From Snodgrassella alvi (GTDB taxonomy: Bacteria > Pseudomonadota > Gammaproteobacteria > Burkholderiales > Neisseriaceae): a stretch of 41,414 nucleotides of DNA. The notes under the pieces were generated by a model that made no database searches, was not told the origin of the DNA, and saw nothing but the letters and a program-made list of their open reading frames with translations. The stretch lies in NCBI RefSeq assembly GCF_002777745.1, contig NZ_MEIO01000030.1, positions 1 to 41,414 on the forward strand. The letters are read 5' to 3'. Every line of letters begins with the position of its first letter. Positions within the stretch are counted from its first letter, which is position 1. The position numbers and the translations under genes were made by a program. Below are positions 1-11,639 of the stretch, one piece after another.

Positions 1-914
<914 letters not shown>

Positions 915-931
915 ATCATTTGAAGGACTTC

Positions 932-949
932 GTACATAAAGATATGTAC
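932..949 (+). other. Hairpin in the 23S-5S spacer
   Basis: The 106-nt spacer between 23S and 5S contains a perfect 7-bp stem, GTACATA (932-938) and TATGTAC (943-949), around an AAGA loop. It lies inside the transcribed rRNA operon and may contribute to processing of the precursor; that role is inferred. Confidence 0.4.
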
Positions 950-1020
950 AGAATGAATGATAAAGCTTACTGATGAATACACATCACCAAGATTAAGGCT
1001 TTCTGATTTGACAGTTTAAT

Positions 1021-1135
1021 GTCTGGCGGCCATAGCGGGTTGGTCCCACGCCTTCCCATCCCGAACAGGACCGTGAAACGACCTAGCGCCGATGATAGTA
1101 TGGATACCCATGTGAAAGTAGGACACCGCCAGACT
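1021..1135 (+). rRNA. rrf: 5S ribosomal RNA
   Basis: A complete 5S rRNA of about 115 nt. The terminal stem pairs GTCTGGCGG at the 5' end with CCGCCAGAC at the 3' end (1128-1136). The interior carries the conserved block CCCATCCCGAACAGGACCGTG and closely resembles the Neisseria 5S as I remember it. It follows 23S in the same orientation, so it is the last gene of this rRNA operon unless a tRNA lies further on, and I see none. Ends are accurate to a few nucleotides. Confidence 0.95.
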
Positions 1136-1144
1136 CCCCATAAG

Positions 1145-1180
1145 AAGAACCCAGTTGAGAGATCAACTGGGTTCTTTGCT
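1145..1180 (+). terminator. rRNA operon terminator
   Basis: A perfect 14-bp stem, AAGAACCCAGTTGA (1145-1158) and TCAACTGGGTTCTT (1163-1176), with a GAGA tetraloop ends in a short T stretch (TTCTTTGCT). It begins about 10 nt after the 5S gene, as expected for the operon's intrinsic terminator. Confidence 0.85.
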
Positions 1181-1227
1181 ATGTGCGTGAGATAGCGTGA
1201 GAGGGGAGAGATGTAGTGAGGGAGCAG

Positions 1228-1251
1228 AACAGCAGCCGTGTGACTGCTGTT
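1228..1251 (-). terminator. Possible weak terminator downstream of trmL
   Basis: An 8-bp stem, AACAGCAG (1228-1235) and CTGCTGTT (1244-1251), lies 36 nt beyond the trmL stop codon. There is no clear U-tract on the minus strand, so it may be only a stabilising hairpin. Its arm sequence AACAGCAGCC also occurs in the hairpin after nuoN. Confidence 0.35.
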
Positions 1252-1286
1252 TGTGCAGCTGCGTACATTATAATAACAACAATTAA

Positions 1287-1769
1287 TTATTTGACTCCCT
1301 TAAACCCCTGCTGTCGTAATGCTTCATACAGTACGATAGCTGCGGCATTGGAGAGGTTGAGAGAGCGGATATGCTCAGACTGAGGGATACGCAGGCAGTT
1401 ACTGGAGCGTGCCTGAGCGAAGTCGGCAGGTAGGCCAGTGGTTTCGCGGCCGAATAAGAAGTAAATCTCTTGCGAGCTATTGCTGAAATCGAATTCGGTA
1501 TAGTTGCGTGTACCATATGTTTCTATTAAATATACCTGTGCTTGAGCTTGTGCTTCTGTCATCTCTATAAAGGCCTCTAGACTATCGTGGTAGTGGATGT
1601 CTACATAAGGCCAGTAATCCAAACCTGCACGTTTGAGCATTTTATCATCAGTAGAAAAGCCCAGTGGATGAATAAGATGCAAGCTGGTATGAGTACCGGC
1701 ACAGGTACGGGCGATATTACCAGTATTGGCAGGGATTTGAGGCTGGTAGAGGGCTATATGAAGAGGCAT
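1287..1769 (-). CDS. trmL: tRNA (cytidine(34)-2'-O)-methyltransferase TrmL
   Basis: The product is a 160-residue SPOUT-family methyltransferase that 2'-O-methylates the wobble base of tRNA-Leu using S-adenosylmethionine. The sequence opens with HIALYQPQIPANTGNIART, the family's N-terminal motif. FLFGRETTGLP lies in the middle, and IPQSEHIRSLNLSNAAAIVL near the end forms the knotted SAM-binding region. The length matches the E. coli protein (157 aa). I place the start at the ATG at 1769, preceded by AAAGAAG, and not at the TTG seven codons upstream, because family members begin at this point. It faces the rRNA operon convergently. It appears intact and is presumably monocistronic, since the next leftward gene is rRNA on the other strand. 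Confidence 0.93.
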   Translation of the reverse strand: MPLHIALYQPQIPANTGNIARTCAGTHTSLHLIHPLGFSTDDKMLKRAGLDYWPYVDIHYHDSLEAFIEMTEAQAQAQVYLIETYGTRNYTEFDFSNSSQEIYFLFGRETTGLPADFAQARSSNCLRIPQSEHIRSLNLSNAAAIVLYEALRQQGFKGVK

Positions 1770-1900
1770 TCTGTTAGCTTCTTTATGCAAAGGGCTTTAG
1801 TGTATAGCAGATGGGATAACTTATAAAGTATAACTACTCCCTGAAATAGTACAGCATAAAAGTAGAAAATTCTCTTTATTAACTCACTGAGGATTTAAAC

Positions 1901-2453
1901 ATGAAAAAAATGACTGAACATCAGATCGTAGCTATTTTAAAAGAAGCTGAAGCCGGTTTCCGTCAAAGAACTTTGCTGTAAATATGGTATGGGCAATTCA
2001 ACTTTTTATAAATGACGTGATAAATATGGTGATATGGAAATCTCAGATATCAAACGCTTAAAGGAACTGGAAGCTGAAAATCGTAAGCTTATGCAGATGT
2101 TTGCTGAACTGAGTTTAAAATCTCACTCCAGCAGTAAAGTCTGGGCTGTGCAACTGCAATAAAATCATTCTATTACTATTGCCATGAGCTGCGCTATTGG
2201 TGGCTTAAACAGCTGTGATCAACCAAAGTTACTGGATGATTCGGTGATGATGTCGGTACTAAGTGCTATCACGGATAGGTATTTATGCTGGAACTTTCCT
2301 AAGTGTTTTAACAGTATCAGAAAGTTCGGTTATAAATAGAATCATAAACGTATTTATCGAATATATTGCCAATTACAGTTCAATCTCAAGGGTAAGCATA
2401 AAAAACGTATATCTCCACGAAGCCCAGAAAAGTTATCAGTTTCTAATAAATAA
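1901..2453 (+). mobile_element. Decayed IS3-family insertion element (orfA + orfB remnants)
   Basis: Both transposase genes of an IS3-type element are traceable but broken. The orfA part begins with ATG at 1901, after GAGGAT, as MKKMTEHQIVAILKEAEAG. It loses frame near 1957, consistent with 2 bases missing, and continues as VSVKELCCKYGMGNSTFYK. It then hits TGA at 2013, where the family has Trp, and resumes as RDKYGDMEISDIKRLKELEA and further. From about 2232, orfB remnants read DDSVMMSVLSAITDRY, then RKFGYK, a TAG at 2337, and NHKRIYRIYCQLQFNL, the classic IS3 OrfB N-terminal region. The frame ends at TAA 2451. The DDE catalytic domain is absent. I found no clear terminal inverted repeats. 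The element is non-functional and sits just upstream of the PTS operon. Confidence 0.85.
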
Positions 2454-2672
2454 GGGGAGTGTTGTCCAATTTTACACAGTCAATTTGAAACTAATATCAT
2501 TTGTTCTAATATCTTTCTTCCTACTACATGACAAATATGATAAGTTTTGTCTGGGGACTTGGGGTTGGAATTTTAATTAATTGTTTGTTGGTCAGCGGTA
2601 AGTCGTGCGATTATTTCTCTTTAAACGGGATTATTGGGTACACTTGATGCTGTAATAGTAATAGGTAATACA

Positions 2673-3077
2673 ATGATAGGTTTGATGATTGTTACCCATG
2701 AGACCGTAGGACAGGCAAATATGCAGTTGATTCAGCATATTTTTGGTTCTGTGCCTGATAAAGTTTCTTTAATTGGGGTACGTAGTAGTGATTCACTTGA
2801 AAGTATACATATAGAGGTAGTTGAAAAGCTTGCTGCTCTGGATTTCGGCCATGGTGTGCTTATTCTGACGGATATCTTTGGTGCTACGCCGTGTAATTTG
2901 GTATGCCGGATGATTAAGCGTGACAATGTTATTCTGCTCACTGGACTTAATGCTCCGATGTTGGTTAAGGCACTACAAAATTTTGCTAAAGCGGATGATG
3001 TGCATAAATTTGCTGAAGAAGTTAAAGCAGCTGCTATTGCAGGCATTATGACTATTTCTAATCAGGATGAGCTGTGA
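2673..3077 (+). CDS. PTS EIIA component, mannose family (EIIA-Man)
   Basis: A 134-residue phosphocarrier of the PTS EIIA-Man fold that normally accepts phosphate from HPr on a histidine. The expected active-site histidine is His9 in the opening motif GLMIVTHETVG. The conserved strand-loop ILTDIFGATPCNLVCRMI aligns with the DTWGGSPFN region of E. coli ManX. It is a stand-alone IIA domain, since ManX of enterobacteria continues into IIB. I chose the ATG at 2673, with TAGG upstream, over an upstream TTG at 2634 because family members start with this beta strand. One nucleotide separates its stop from ptsH, so the two are surely co-transcribed. No IIB, IIC or IID gene is in the window, which points to a regulatory role rather than transport (inference). 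Upstream lies the IS3 remnant. Confidence 0.9.
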   Translation: MIGLMIVTHETVGQANMQLIQHIFGSVPDKVSLIGVRSSDSLESIHIEVVEKLAALDFGHGVLILTDIFGATPCNLVCRMIKRDNVILLTGLNAPMLVKALQNFAKADDVHKFAEEVKAAAIAGIMTISNQDEL

Positions 3078-3078
3078 C

Positions 3079-3348
3079 ATGATAAAAAAGGAAATTGAGA
3101 TCGTTAATAAGCTTGGTTTGCATGCACGTGCTTCGAACAGGTTTACGCAGGTGGCCAGCCGTTTTCAATGTGAGGTATGGGTAACGCGCAAAGACCGCCG
3201 AGTGAATGGTAAGAGTATTATGGGGCTGATGATGCTTGCTGCTGCTCAGGGTAGTGTAATTGAGCTGGAAACTGACGGTGTAGATGAAAGTCAGGCAATG
3301 CAGGCGCTGGTTGAGCTGATTAATAATTATTTTGGTGAAGACGAATAA
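3079..3348 (+). CDS. ptsH: Phosphocarrier protein HPr
   Basis: An 89-residue HPr, the small phosphoryl shuttle between Enzyme I and EIIA proteins. The catalytic site is His15 in KLGLHARAS. The regulatory site is Ser46 in VNGKSIMGLMMLAA, the position phosphorylated by HPr kinase (HprK) in Firmicutes and many beta- and alphaproteobacteria. hprK itself is not in the window. The ATG at 3079 sits 1 nt after the EIIA stop and is favoured over an earlier in-frame codon by family length and by the upstream AGGATGAG. The stop TAA overlaps the ptsI ATG by one base (TAATG), indicating translational coupling. Confidence 0.95.
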   Translation: MIKKEIEIVNKLGLHARASNRFTQVASRFQCEVWVTRKDRRVNGKSIMGLMMLAAAQGSVIELETDGVDESQAMQALVELINNYFGEDE

Positions 3349-5105
3349 TGTGTATTGTGCTGCATGGTGTGGCAGTAGGTGCCGGCGTAGCGATTGGTCG
3401 AGCTCATCTGGTGGTGAGAGGTATGGATGATGTCCCCCATCGTGAGTTGTCAATTGAAGAAATACCAGCAGAAGTTGCCCGTTATGAGCAAGCGATTAAG
3501 ACGACTCGCCGTCAGTTAGAGCAGTTGCGTGCAGATATTCCACAAAATGCACCTTCAGAGCTGGGGGCTTTTATTTCTCTGCATCTGATGCTGGTCGGGG
3601 ATGTGAGTCTGTCCAGAGAGCCTGTTGATATTATTGAGGAGAAAAGTGTTAATGCTGAATGGGCATTAAAGTTGCAAACAGATAAGCTAGCGGAGCAATT
3701 TGATGCAATTGAAGATAATTACCTTCGTGCACGCAAGCAGGATATGCTGCAAGTAGTTGAACGGATTTTTAAGAATCTGATTGGTCTGTCTACTGAGGTT
3801 GTTGCTGAAGCTGAGGATTTTGAAGAAGATACGATTCTGGTTGCTCATGATTTATCGCCGGCAGATACAGTTTTTTTTAAAGACAGCCGCATTGCGGCTT
3901 TTGTTACTGATGCTGGCGGGCCAACCAGTCATACGGCGATTTTAGGTCGAAGTCTGGATATACCATCTGTGATTGCGCTGGGCTATGCGCGGGAATTGAT
4001 TAATGAAGATGAGCTGATTATTGTAGATGGTACAATGGGCGTGGTTATTATTGCGCCTGATAATGTTATTTTAAAGGAATATCGGCGCCGTTTGCGTGAA
4101 TTTCGCAGTTTGAAGCGACAATTAAATAAACTTAAAAATACGGCTGCAACTACGCTGGACGGAATCAATATCGAATTGCTGGGTAATATTGAAAGTGCTA
4201 ATGATATTAAAGCATTGAATAATTTAGGTATTGATGGTATTGGTTTGTATCGCAGTGAGTTTTTTTATTTGAATCGGGATGCGTTGCCTACAGAAGATGA
4301 GTTGTATGCGGAGTATGCTGATGTGGTTAAAAAGCTGAAGGGTAAGCCATTAACTATACGTACTATTGATTTGGGTGTGGATAAAAACCCACGTTGGTTT
4401 GGTTCCAGCCACGCTATGAATCCGGCTTTGGGTTTAACCGGTATCCGTTTGTGTTTGGCAGAACCAGTTATGTTTCGTACCCAGATGAGGGCAATTATGC
4501 GAGCAGCTGCTCTCGGAACTGTGCGTATGATGTGGCCAATGATTTCTTCGGTGACGGAAATACAGCAGTGCTTAGCGCATCTAAATATGGCTAAACAGCA
4601 ATTACGCGACCGTTTTGCAGAATTTGATGAGAATATTCAGGTTGGTGCAATGGTGGAGATTCCATCGGCTGCGTTGACGGTTAATTCTATTCTGAAATTG
4701 ATTGATTTTATTTCGGTTGGTACTAATGATCTGATTCAATATACGCTGGCGGCTGACCGGAATGATGAAAGTGTGAGTTATTTATATCAGCCGGGACATC
4801 CGGCAGTATTGAAGTTGTTATTGCATATTATCCGTACCGCAGCGCGTTTGAATAAGCCGGTGTCAATTTGTGGTGAAATGGCTGGTGATGTTCAGTATAC
4901 GCGGTTGTTGATGGCGATGGGATTACGCCGGTTTTCGATGAATGCAAATAATATTCTGGCGGTAAAAAATCAGATTATTCAGAGTGATTTGCTGACGCTG
5001 GAAACTGAGGTGCAAAAGATATTACGCAATGATGATCCAGATAAGGCATTAAAACTAATGAAAAAATTTAATTCTTCACATGAATTGGCTGATTCTGTGG
5101 ATTGA
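3348..5105 (+). CDS. ptsI: PTS Enzyme I (phosphoenolpyruvate-protein phosphotransferase)
   Basis: The 585-residue Enzyme I takes phosphate from phosphoenolpyruvate and passes it to HPr, so it sets the phosphorylation state of the whole system. The N-terminal HPr-binding and phospho-histidine domain includes GGPTSHTAILGRSL, with active His at about 195. The C-terminal PEP-binding TIM barrel includes GIGLYRSEFFYL, MVEIPSAAL, SVGTNDLIQYTLAADR and the acid/base cysteine in SICGEMAGD. Length is normal for the family (about 575). It is the last gene of the EIIA-HPr-EI operon, overlaps ptsH by one base and is followed by a terminator. With no permease in the operon, a signalling PTS, as described in Neisseria, is the likeliest role (inference). 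Confidence 0.95.
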   Translation: MCIVLHGVAVGAGVAIGRAHLVVRGMDDVPHRELSIEEIPAEVARYEQAIKTTRRQLEQLRADIPQNAPSELGAFISLHLMLVGDVSLSREPVDIIEEKSVNAEWALKLQTDKLAEQFDAIEDNYLRARKQDMLQVVERIFKNLIGLSTEVVAEAEDFEEDTILVAHDLSPADTVFFKDSRIAAFVTDAGGPTSHTAILGRSLDIPSVIALGYARELINEDELIIVDGTMGVVIIAPDNVILKEYRRRLREFRSLKRQLNKLKNTAATTLDGINIELLGNIESANDIKALNNLGIDGIGLYRSEFFYLNRDALPTEDELYAEYADVVKKLKGKPLTIRTIDLGVDKNPRWFGSSHAMNPALGLTGIRLCLAEPVMFRTQMRAIMRAAALGTVRMMWPMISSVTEIQQCLAHLNMAKQQLRDRFAEFDENIQVGAMVEIPSAALTVNSILKLIDFISVGTNDLIQYTLAADRNDESVSYLYQPGHPAVLKLLLHIIRTAARLNKPVSICGEMAGDVQYTRLLMAMGLRRFSMNANNILAVKNQIIQSDLLTLETEVQKILRNDDPDKALKLMKKFNSSHELADSVD

Positions 5106-5233
5106 CATAAATTGTTTTGTCTGACTTAGCACAGTTTAACTGCGTTTAATGGTTATCTTTATATAATTAATTTATCAATATTGTTGTTGCCTGACAGTCA
5201 GTATTGAGAAATTAGTGTTTTCCCGCAAATTGT

Positions 5234-5271
5234 CCACCGATATTCTCTCCCTTGGTATCGGTGGTTTTTTT
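5234..5271 (+). terminator. Terminator of the PTS operon
   Basis: A 9-bp stem, CCACCGATA (5234-5242) and TATCGGTGG (5256-5264), with a 13-nt loop is followed at once by seven T (5265-5271). It lies 129 nt after the ptsI stop. Confidence 0.85.
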
Positions 5272-5408
5272 ATTTGTTTACTGTTATGTCATATGTATAA
5301 ATTTTATGATTTGGCTGAATGTGCAGTATGTTATTGTGGAATTGGTGTACTGGTCTGTTTAACCGAGTTACCAGAATGATTAATTGCAGGCTGGTGTCTT
5401 GAGTAAAC

Positions 5409-5417
5409 TGTTATAAT
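5409..5417 (+). promoter_or_regulatory. Extended -10 promoter candidate for leuS
   Basis: TGTTATAAT is a consensus -10 hexamer (TATAAT, 5412-5417) with the TG extension. It lies 34 nt before the leuS start and downstream of the PTS terminator. I find no well-spaced -35 element, which is tolerable for an extended -10 promoter. Transcription would start near 5424. Confidence 0.55.
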
Positions 5418-5448
5418 ACTAGTCTATTTTTATACAATAAATTGATGA

Positions 5449-8094
<2,646 letters not shown>

Positions 8095-8114
8095 TTATCA
8101 CTGAGACAGGAAGT

Positions 8115-8147
8115 AAAAAAGACATGTTGTTAAACATGTCTTTTTTT
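8115..8147. terminator. Bidirectional terminator between leuS and gcd
   Basis: An 8-bp stem, GACATGTT (8121-8128) and AACATGTC (8133-8140), with a GTTA loop is flanked by six A (8115-8120) and seven T (8141-8147). It can therefore end transcripts from leuS (plus) and from gcd (minus), the two converging genes. Confidence 0.88.
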
Positions 8148-8220
8148 GTTGCTTTTATAAATGGAGGTTGAGTTAAAAGTAAATGGAGATAGTTAATTTG
8201 TCATCCATATGCATGATAAC

Positions 8221-10602
8221 TTAGGGTAGGGCATAAGCAATTAGGTAGTCGCCCATTTTGGTACCAAATGAAGCATGACCACCTGCCATTTGTACTACAT
8301 ATTGTTTGCCATTAACTGCGTAAGTCATGGGCGTTGCCTGACCGCCGGCAGGTAGGCGAGCTTCCCATAGCAGGTGACCATTGCTGGTGTCGTAGGCGCG
8401 CAGGTAGTCGTCCTGAGTGGCGCTGACAAACATAATATTACCAGCTGTGGATATTGAACCACCTAAGCCGGGTACACCGATTTTTAATGGCGGTAATTCG
8501 AATAATTTTGGCAGGCTATCGCGTATGGTACCGATACGTTTTTTCCACACTACCTGATTGTTTTGTAAATCTACACCGGCGACAAAGCCCCATGATGGTT
8601 GTTTACAGGGTAGGCCTAGTGGTGACAGGAAAGGGCTGATCTCGACACCATAAGGCGCACCATACATTGGTTGCATGCCATTTTCAGTACCGGCACCTTG
8701 TTTCTGTTGCGCTCTGTCTGGATTGGTGGGAATGAGGCGGGAAACAAATGGCAAGCCTATCGGATTCATTAATGCAATTTGGCGATCCTGATTCACGGAT
8801 ATGCCACCCCATTCAAATACCCCTAGATTTCCCGGGAAAACCAGTGTGCCATTTTCAGAAGGGGGGGTATAGATGCCATCATAATTCAGACGTTTAAACT
8901 GAATACGGCAAATGAGCTGGTCAAACATGGTTGCTCCCCACATATCTTTATCGGTGAGTTTGCCTGTTGGCGTCAGACTCAGAGCTGAAAATGGCTGAGT
9001 GGGCGAATAGTGTTCACCTTGTGTGGGGTTACCATGTTTTATGGTTTGGGGTACCGGTTTTTCCGTTACCGGTACAATGGTTTTGCCGGTTTCTCTATTG
9101 AGCACAAAAATATTACCGGTTTTGGTGAGAACATAAATAGCCGGAATCTGTTTTCCGGATGGCAGGATGAGATCCATTAGTGAAGGTTGTGCCGGTACAT
9201 CCATATCCCATAAATCATGATGAGTTGTCTGGTAGTGCCACAGAAGTTGACCAGTAGAAGCATTTAGCGCCACGATGGAATTGGCATAACGCTCTTTCAG
9301 ATTGTCGCGATGGCCGCCCCAGATATCTGGTGTACCCACGCCGGTGGGCACATAAACGATATTGCGTTGCTGATCGTAAGCCAATGGTGCCCATGCATTG
9401 GGAGAGTTATGCACAAAAGTGGTGTTTTCACCCGGCATGGCATTTGGATTTTCAGCACCGGTATCAAATATCCATTTTAATTGACCATTATTGACGTCAT
9501 AACCACGTATTACACCAGAAGGTTCTTTGGTGGAGAGGTTATCGGTCACAGAACCGCCGATAATAATGGTGCTTGGTGTAACTACTGGTGGTGATGTTGG
9601 ATTGTAGCCACCAAGGTATGCGTAAGGCATTTTTGCTTGCAGGTTGATTTCCCCCTGATTGCCGAAGTCTTTGCATTTCTCGCCATTATCAGCATTAACT
9701 GCAATTAAACGACCATCATTGACTGGTAACAGTATTTTTCGCGGGCATATGGTTGATGCTTTGGTTTCGCTGTTGTTTGCTGCTGTAGCAGCATAGTAGC
9801 TGACACCTCGACAGGTAAGATGTTGAAAGGTTTTATTACTGCGCAATTTTGGATTAAAACGCCATAACCGTTTACCGGTGCTGGCATCCAGCGCATCCAG
9901 AAACTGATGCGGTGTACAGATAAATAATTTGTTGCCGATTTTGATTGGGGTAAGCTCATTGGTGGTTTCGGCCGAATCATTATCGGTTTTGAAATCACCG
10001 GTATGATAAATCCAGGCAACTTTGAGTTGATTAACGTTGCTGGTATTAATCTGAGTTAATGGTGAATAACGGGTGCCACTCTGAGTGCGGCCATAAGCTG
10101 GCCAGTCTTCTGCTGCAATACCATGGTTATCTAGCGCAGGTGTTGGCTGAGTGCGTGTGATGGTGCCATTGATTTCCTGTGGGTCGTGACTAATGCTGTA
10201 AATCATGATGCCCAGTATGGTAATCAATGTTATGGCAATGGCTGTTTTACCACCGTATTGTGCGGTTAACTGGTGTGTTGGCCAAGGTAATAGTAACCAC
10301 AGGCCTAAGAGAAACAGTATATCAAACCGTGGTGCCAGTGCCCAGAAATCAGTACCGACTTCCCATAAGCCCCAGCCGAGTGTTGCGATGAGTATGGTGG
10401 CAAAATACCACAGGGTATTGCTCCAATTGTGCTGATACAGGTAAGTGAACAGACCTAGTGCTAATGCGAGAATAGTGTAAAAAGGTGAACCGCCCAGACA
10501 GATTAACCAGATTCCTCCTATGAGCAGATAGGTTGTAGTCAGCCATAGAATTATTTGAGTAATGATGCTGGCGGCGGAATGAGTTGATTTATGTGTGTTC
10601 AT
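8221..10602 (-). CDS. gcd: Membrane-bound PQQ-dependent glucose dehydrogenase
   Basis: A 793-residue quinoprotein that oxidises glucose to gluconolactone on the periplasmic side and gives the electrons to ubiquinone. Residues 1-135 hold about five membrane segments. The rest is the eight-bladed PQQ propeller with its tryptophan-docking repeats, for example TGKRLWRFNP, NGQLKWIFDTG and TGQLLWHYQTTHHDLWDMD. The HDLWDMD aspartate near residue 465 corresponds to the proposed catalytic Asp466 of E. coli Gcd, and YVLTKTGNIFVLNRETGK carries the PQQ-contacting lysine. Length matches E. coli (796). The ATG at 10602 is preceded by AGAGGC. PQQ biosynthesis genes are not in the window, so whether the enzyme is charged with cofactor is unknown. 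It stands alone, facing away from the AT-rich region to its right. Confidence 0.95.
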   Translation of the reverse strand: MNTHKSTHSAASIITQIILWLTTTYLLIGGIWLICLGGSPFYTILALALGLFTYLYQHNWSNTLWYFATILIATLGWGLWEVGTDFWALAPRFDILFLLGLWLLLPWPTHQLTAQYGGKTAIAITLITILGIMIYSISHDPQEINGTITRTQPTPALDNHGIAAEDWPAYGRTQSGTRYSPLTQINTSNVNQLKVAWIYHTGDFKTDNDSAETTNELTPIKIGNKLFICTPHQFLDALDASTGKRLWRFNPKLRSNKTFQHLTCRGVSYYAATAANNSETKASTICPRKILLPVNDGRLIAVNADNGEKCKDFGNQGEINLQAKMPYAYLGGYNPTSPPVVTPSTIIIGGSVTDNLSTKEPSGVIRGYDVNNGQLKWIFDTGAENPNAMPGENTTFVHNSPNAWAPLAYDQQRNIVYVPTGVGTPDIWGGHRDNLKERYANSIVALNASTGQLLWHYQTTHHDLWDMDVPAQPSLMDLILPSGKQIPAIYVLTKTGNIFVLNRETGKTIVPVTEKPVPQTIKHGNPTQGEHYSPTQPFSALSLTPTGKLTDKDMWGATMFDQLICRIQFKRLNYDGIYTPPSENGTLVFPGNLGVFEWGGISVNQDRQIALMNPIGLPFVSRLIPTNPDRAQQKQGAGTENGMQPMYGAPYGVEISPFLSPLGLPCKQPSWGFVAGVDLQNNQVVWKKRIGTIRDSLPKLFELPPLKIGVPGLGGSISTAGNIMFVSATQDDYLRAYDTSNGHLLWEARLPAGGQATPMTYAVNGKQYVVQMAGGHASFGTKMGDYLIAYALP

Positions 10603-11209
10603 TTTGCCTCTATAAGTTGATTTTAATAAAAATTTCTTTGCAGTATGGGAATGATTATAGTCAGCAATAATGATTATGCAAATGGATGTTTTAATGAATA
10701 TTAAAAAATTAACTATTTGTTGTTATTGTATTTTTTATATTATTAATAACAAGTTAAGTTTTTAAGTATTTATGTGAATTATTTTGTTGTTAATAAATTA
10801 TTTTAATAAATAGGGTTACTACGAATATTAAGGTGATGATGAGAAGTTTTATTTCTTTAGGATATATCTTTCTGCTATTGTTGCATTTATATTGTTGTCT
10901 CTAAATGGAATTACAGTAGGATTGTTCAAGAGTATGATTTAAATATGATTATATGTCGTGTTTTGCTACCTACACCATAATTGTCTGTGAGACTTATATT
11001 TGATAATAAAGCTGCTAATGTTATGAAAAGCACACGGTTTAATCTTTGTATGAATGATGACAAGAATCATGAATGTGTGATTAAAAGATTAAAATGCTAT
11101 ATAAATGTATTTTAGGGGATATATCTGCTGATAAGTTTACAGAAGTAGTTATTTTTAAATTAAAGAAAAGACATCGCATGATTTGATAATTTGAATAGCA
11201 GTCAGTTAG
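10603..11209. other. AT-rich intergenic stretch, no supported gene
   Basis: About 600 nt between the gcd start and the HxlR-family gene. It is strongly AT-rich. The longest open stretch I could read is 45 codons at 10981-11115 (plus), starting with TTG and lacking a ribosome binding site, with no recognisable similarity. It must contain the gcd promoter. It looks like degraded DNA. Confidence 0.5.
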
Positions 11210-11551
11210 CTAGAGCAACTCTTTTTCATGTTGTTTCATCCAGCTGGCTATAGAATTTAGGGCTGGTTTTAAGGTTTTACCGAGTTCTGTTATCTGATAT
11301 TCCACTTTTGGTGGTACTTCAGGATATAGTTTTCTACTAATCAATCCCTTTTGTTCAAATAGTCTTAGTTGTTTTGTTAATTCTTTTTGTGTAATAGGGG
11401 AAATTGCGCGTTTTAGTTCACCAAAACGGATTGGTTCATTAATGATGATTAAGCGATATAGGATGGGAATAGCCCATTTTCCTGAAATTAGATTGATGAA
11501 TTTAACCATTGGGCAGTTAAGATTTTGATCTGTATTGTTTTCAATCTGCAT
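11210..11551 (-). CDS. HxlR-family winged-helix transcriptional regulator
   Basis: A 113-residue DNA-binding protein of the HxlR/MarR-like class. The family hallmark is the N-terminal CPMVKFINLISGKWAIPILY with a single cysteine at 13, a position often used for redox or electrophile sensing (YodB-type). The winged-helix core follows (RFGELKRAISPITQKELTKQ, then LISRKLYPEVPPKVEYQIT). It appears complete. The start ATG has GGAAAA upstream. It is divergent from a short-chain dehydrogenase-like gene that has decayed. In this family the divergent oxidoreductase is usually the target, so the regulator has probably lost its original partner. Other targets are unknown. Confidence 0.9.
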   Translation of the reverse strand: MQIENNTDQNLNCPMVKFINLISGKWAIPILYRLIIINEPIRFGELKRAISPITQKELTKQLRLFEQKGLISRKLYPEVPPKVEYQITELGKTLKPALNSIASWMKQHEKELL

Positions 11552-11579
11552 AAATGTTTTCCAATAGTATCTATTTGGT

Positions 11580-11614
11580 ACCTACTTTCATAAGTAAACT
11601 GGTTAAATTATACT
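11580..11614 (+). promoter_or_regulatory. Candidate HxlR-type operator and promoter of the lost SDR gene
   Basis: In the gap between the divergent regulator and the SDR remnant, TACTT (11583-11587) and AAGTA (11592-11596) form an inverted repeat with a TCAT centre, reminiscent of operators of this regulator family. It overlaps the -35 position (11586-11591) of a possible promoter whose -10 would be TATACT (11609-11614), 17 nt away. The function is inferred from position and symmetry. Confidence 0.4.
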
Positions 11615-11639
11615 GAATTTAACTTTGAAAGGGGAATAT

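Noticed and set aside
2263-2580. 105-codon open frame starting with GTG
   Set aside because: The IS3 OrfB remnant is readable in another frame of the same DNA, and this frame shows no similarity or ribosome binding site.
10665-10683. Possible Fur box upstream of gcd
   Set aside because: AATAATGATTATGCAAATG matches the 19-bp consensus at only about 12 positions, little better than chance in such AT-rich DNA.
10981-11115. 45-codon plus-strand frame in the gcd-HxlR gap
   Set aside because: TTG start, no Shine-Dalgarno, no recognisable motif; possibly a fragment of something decayed but not supportable.
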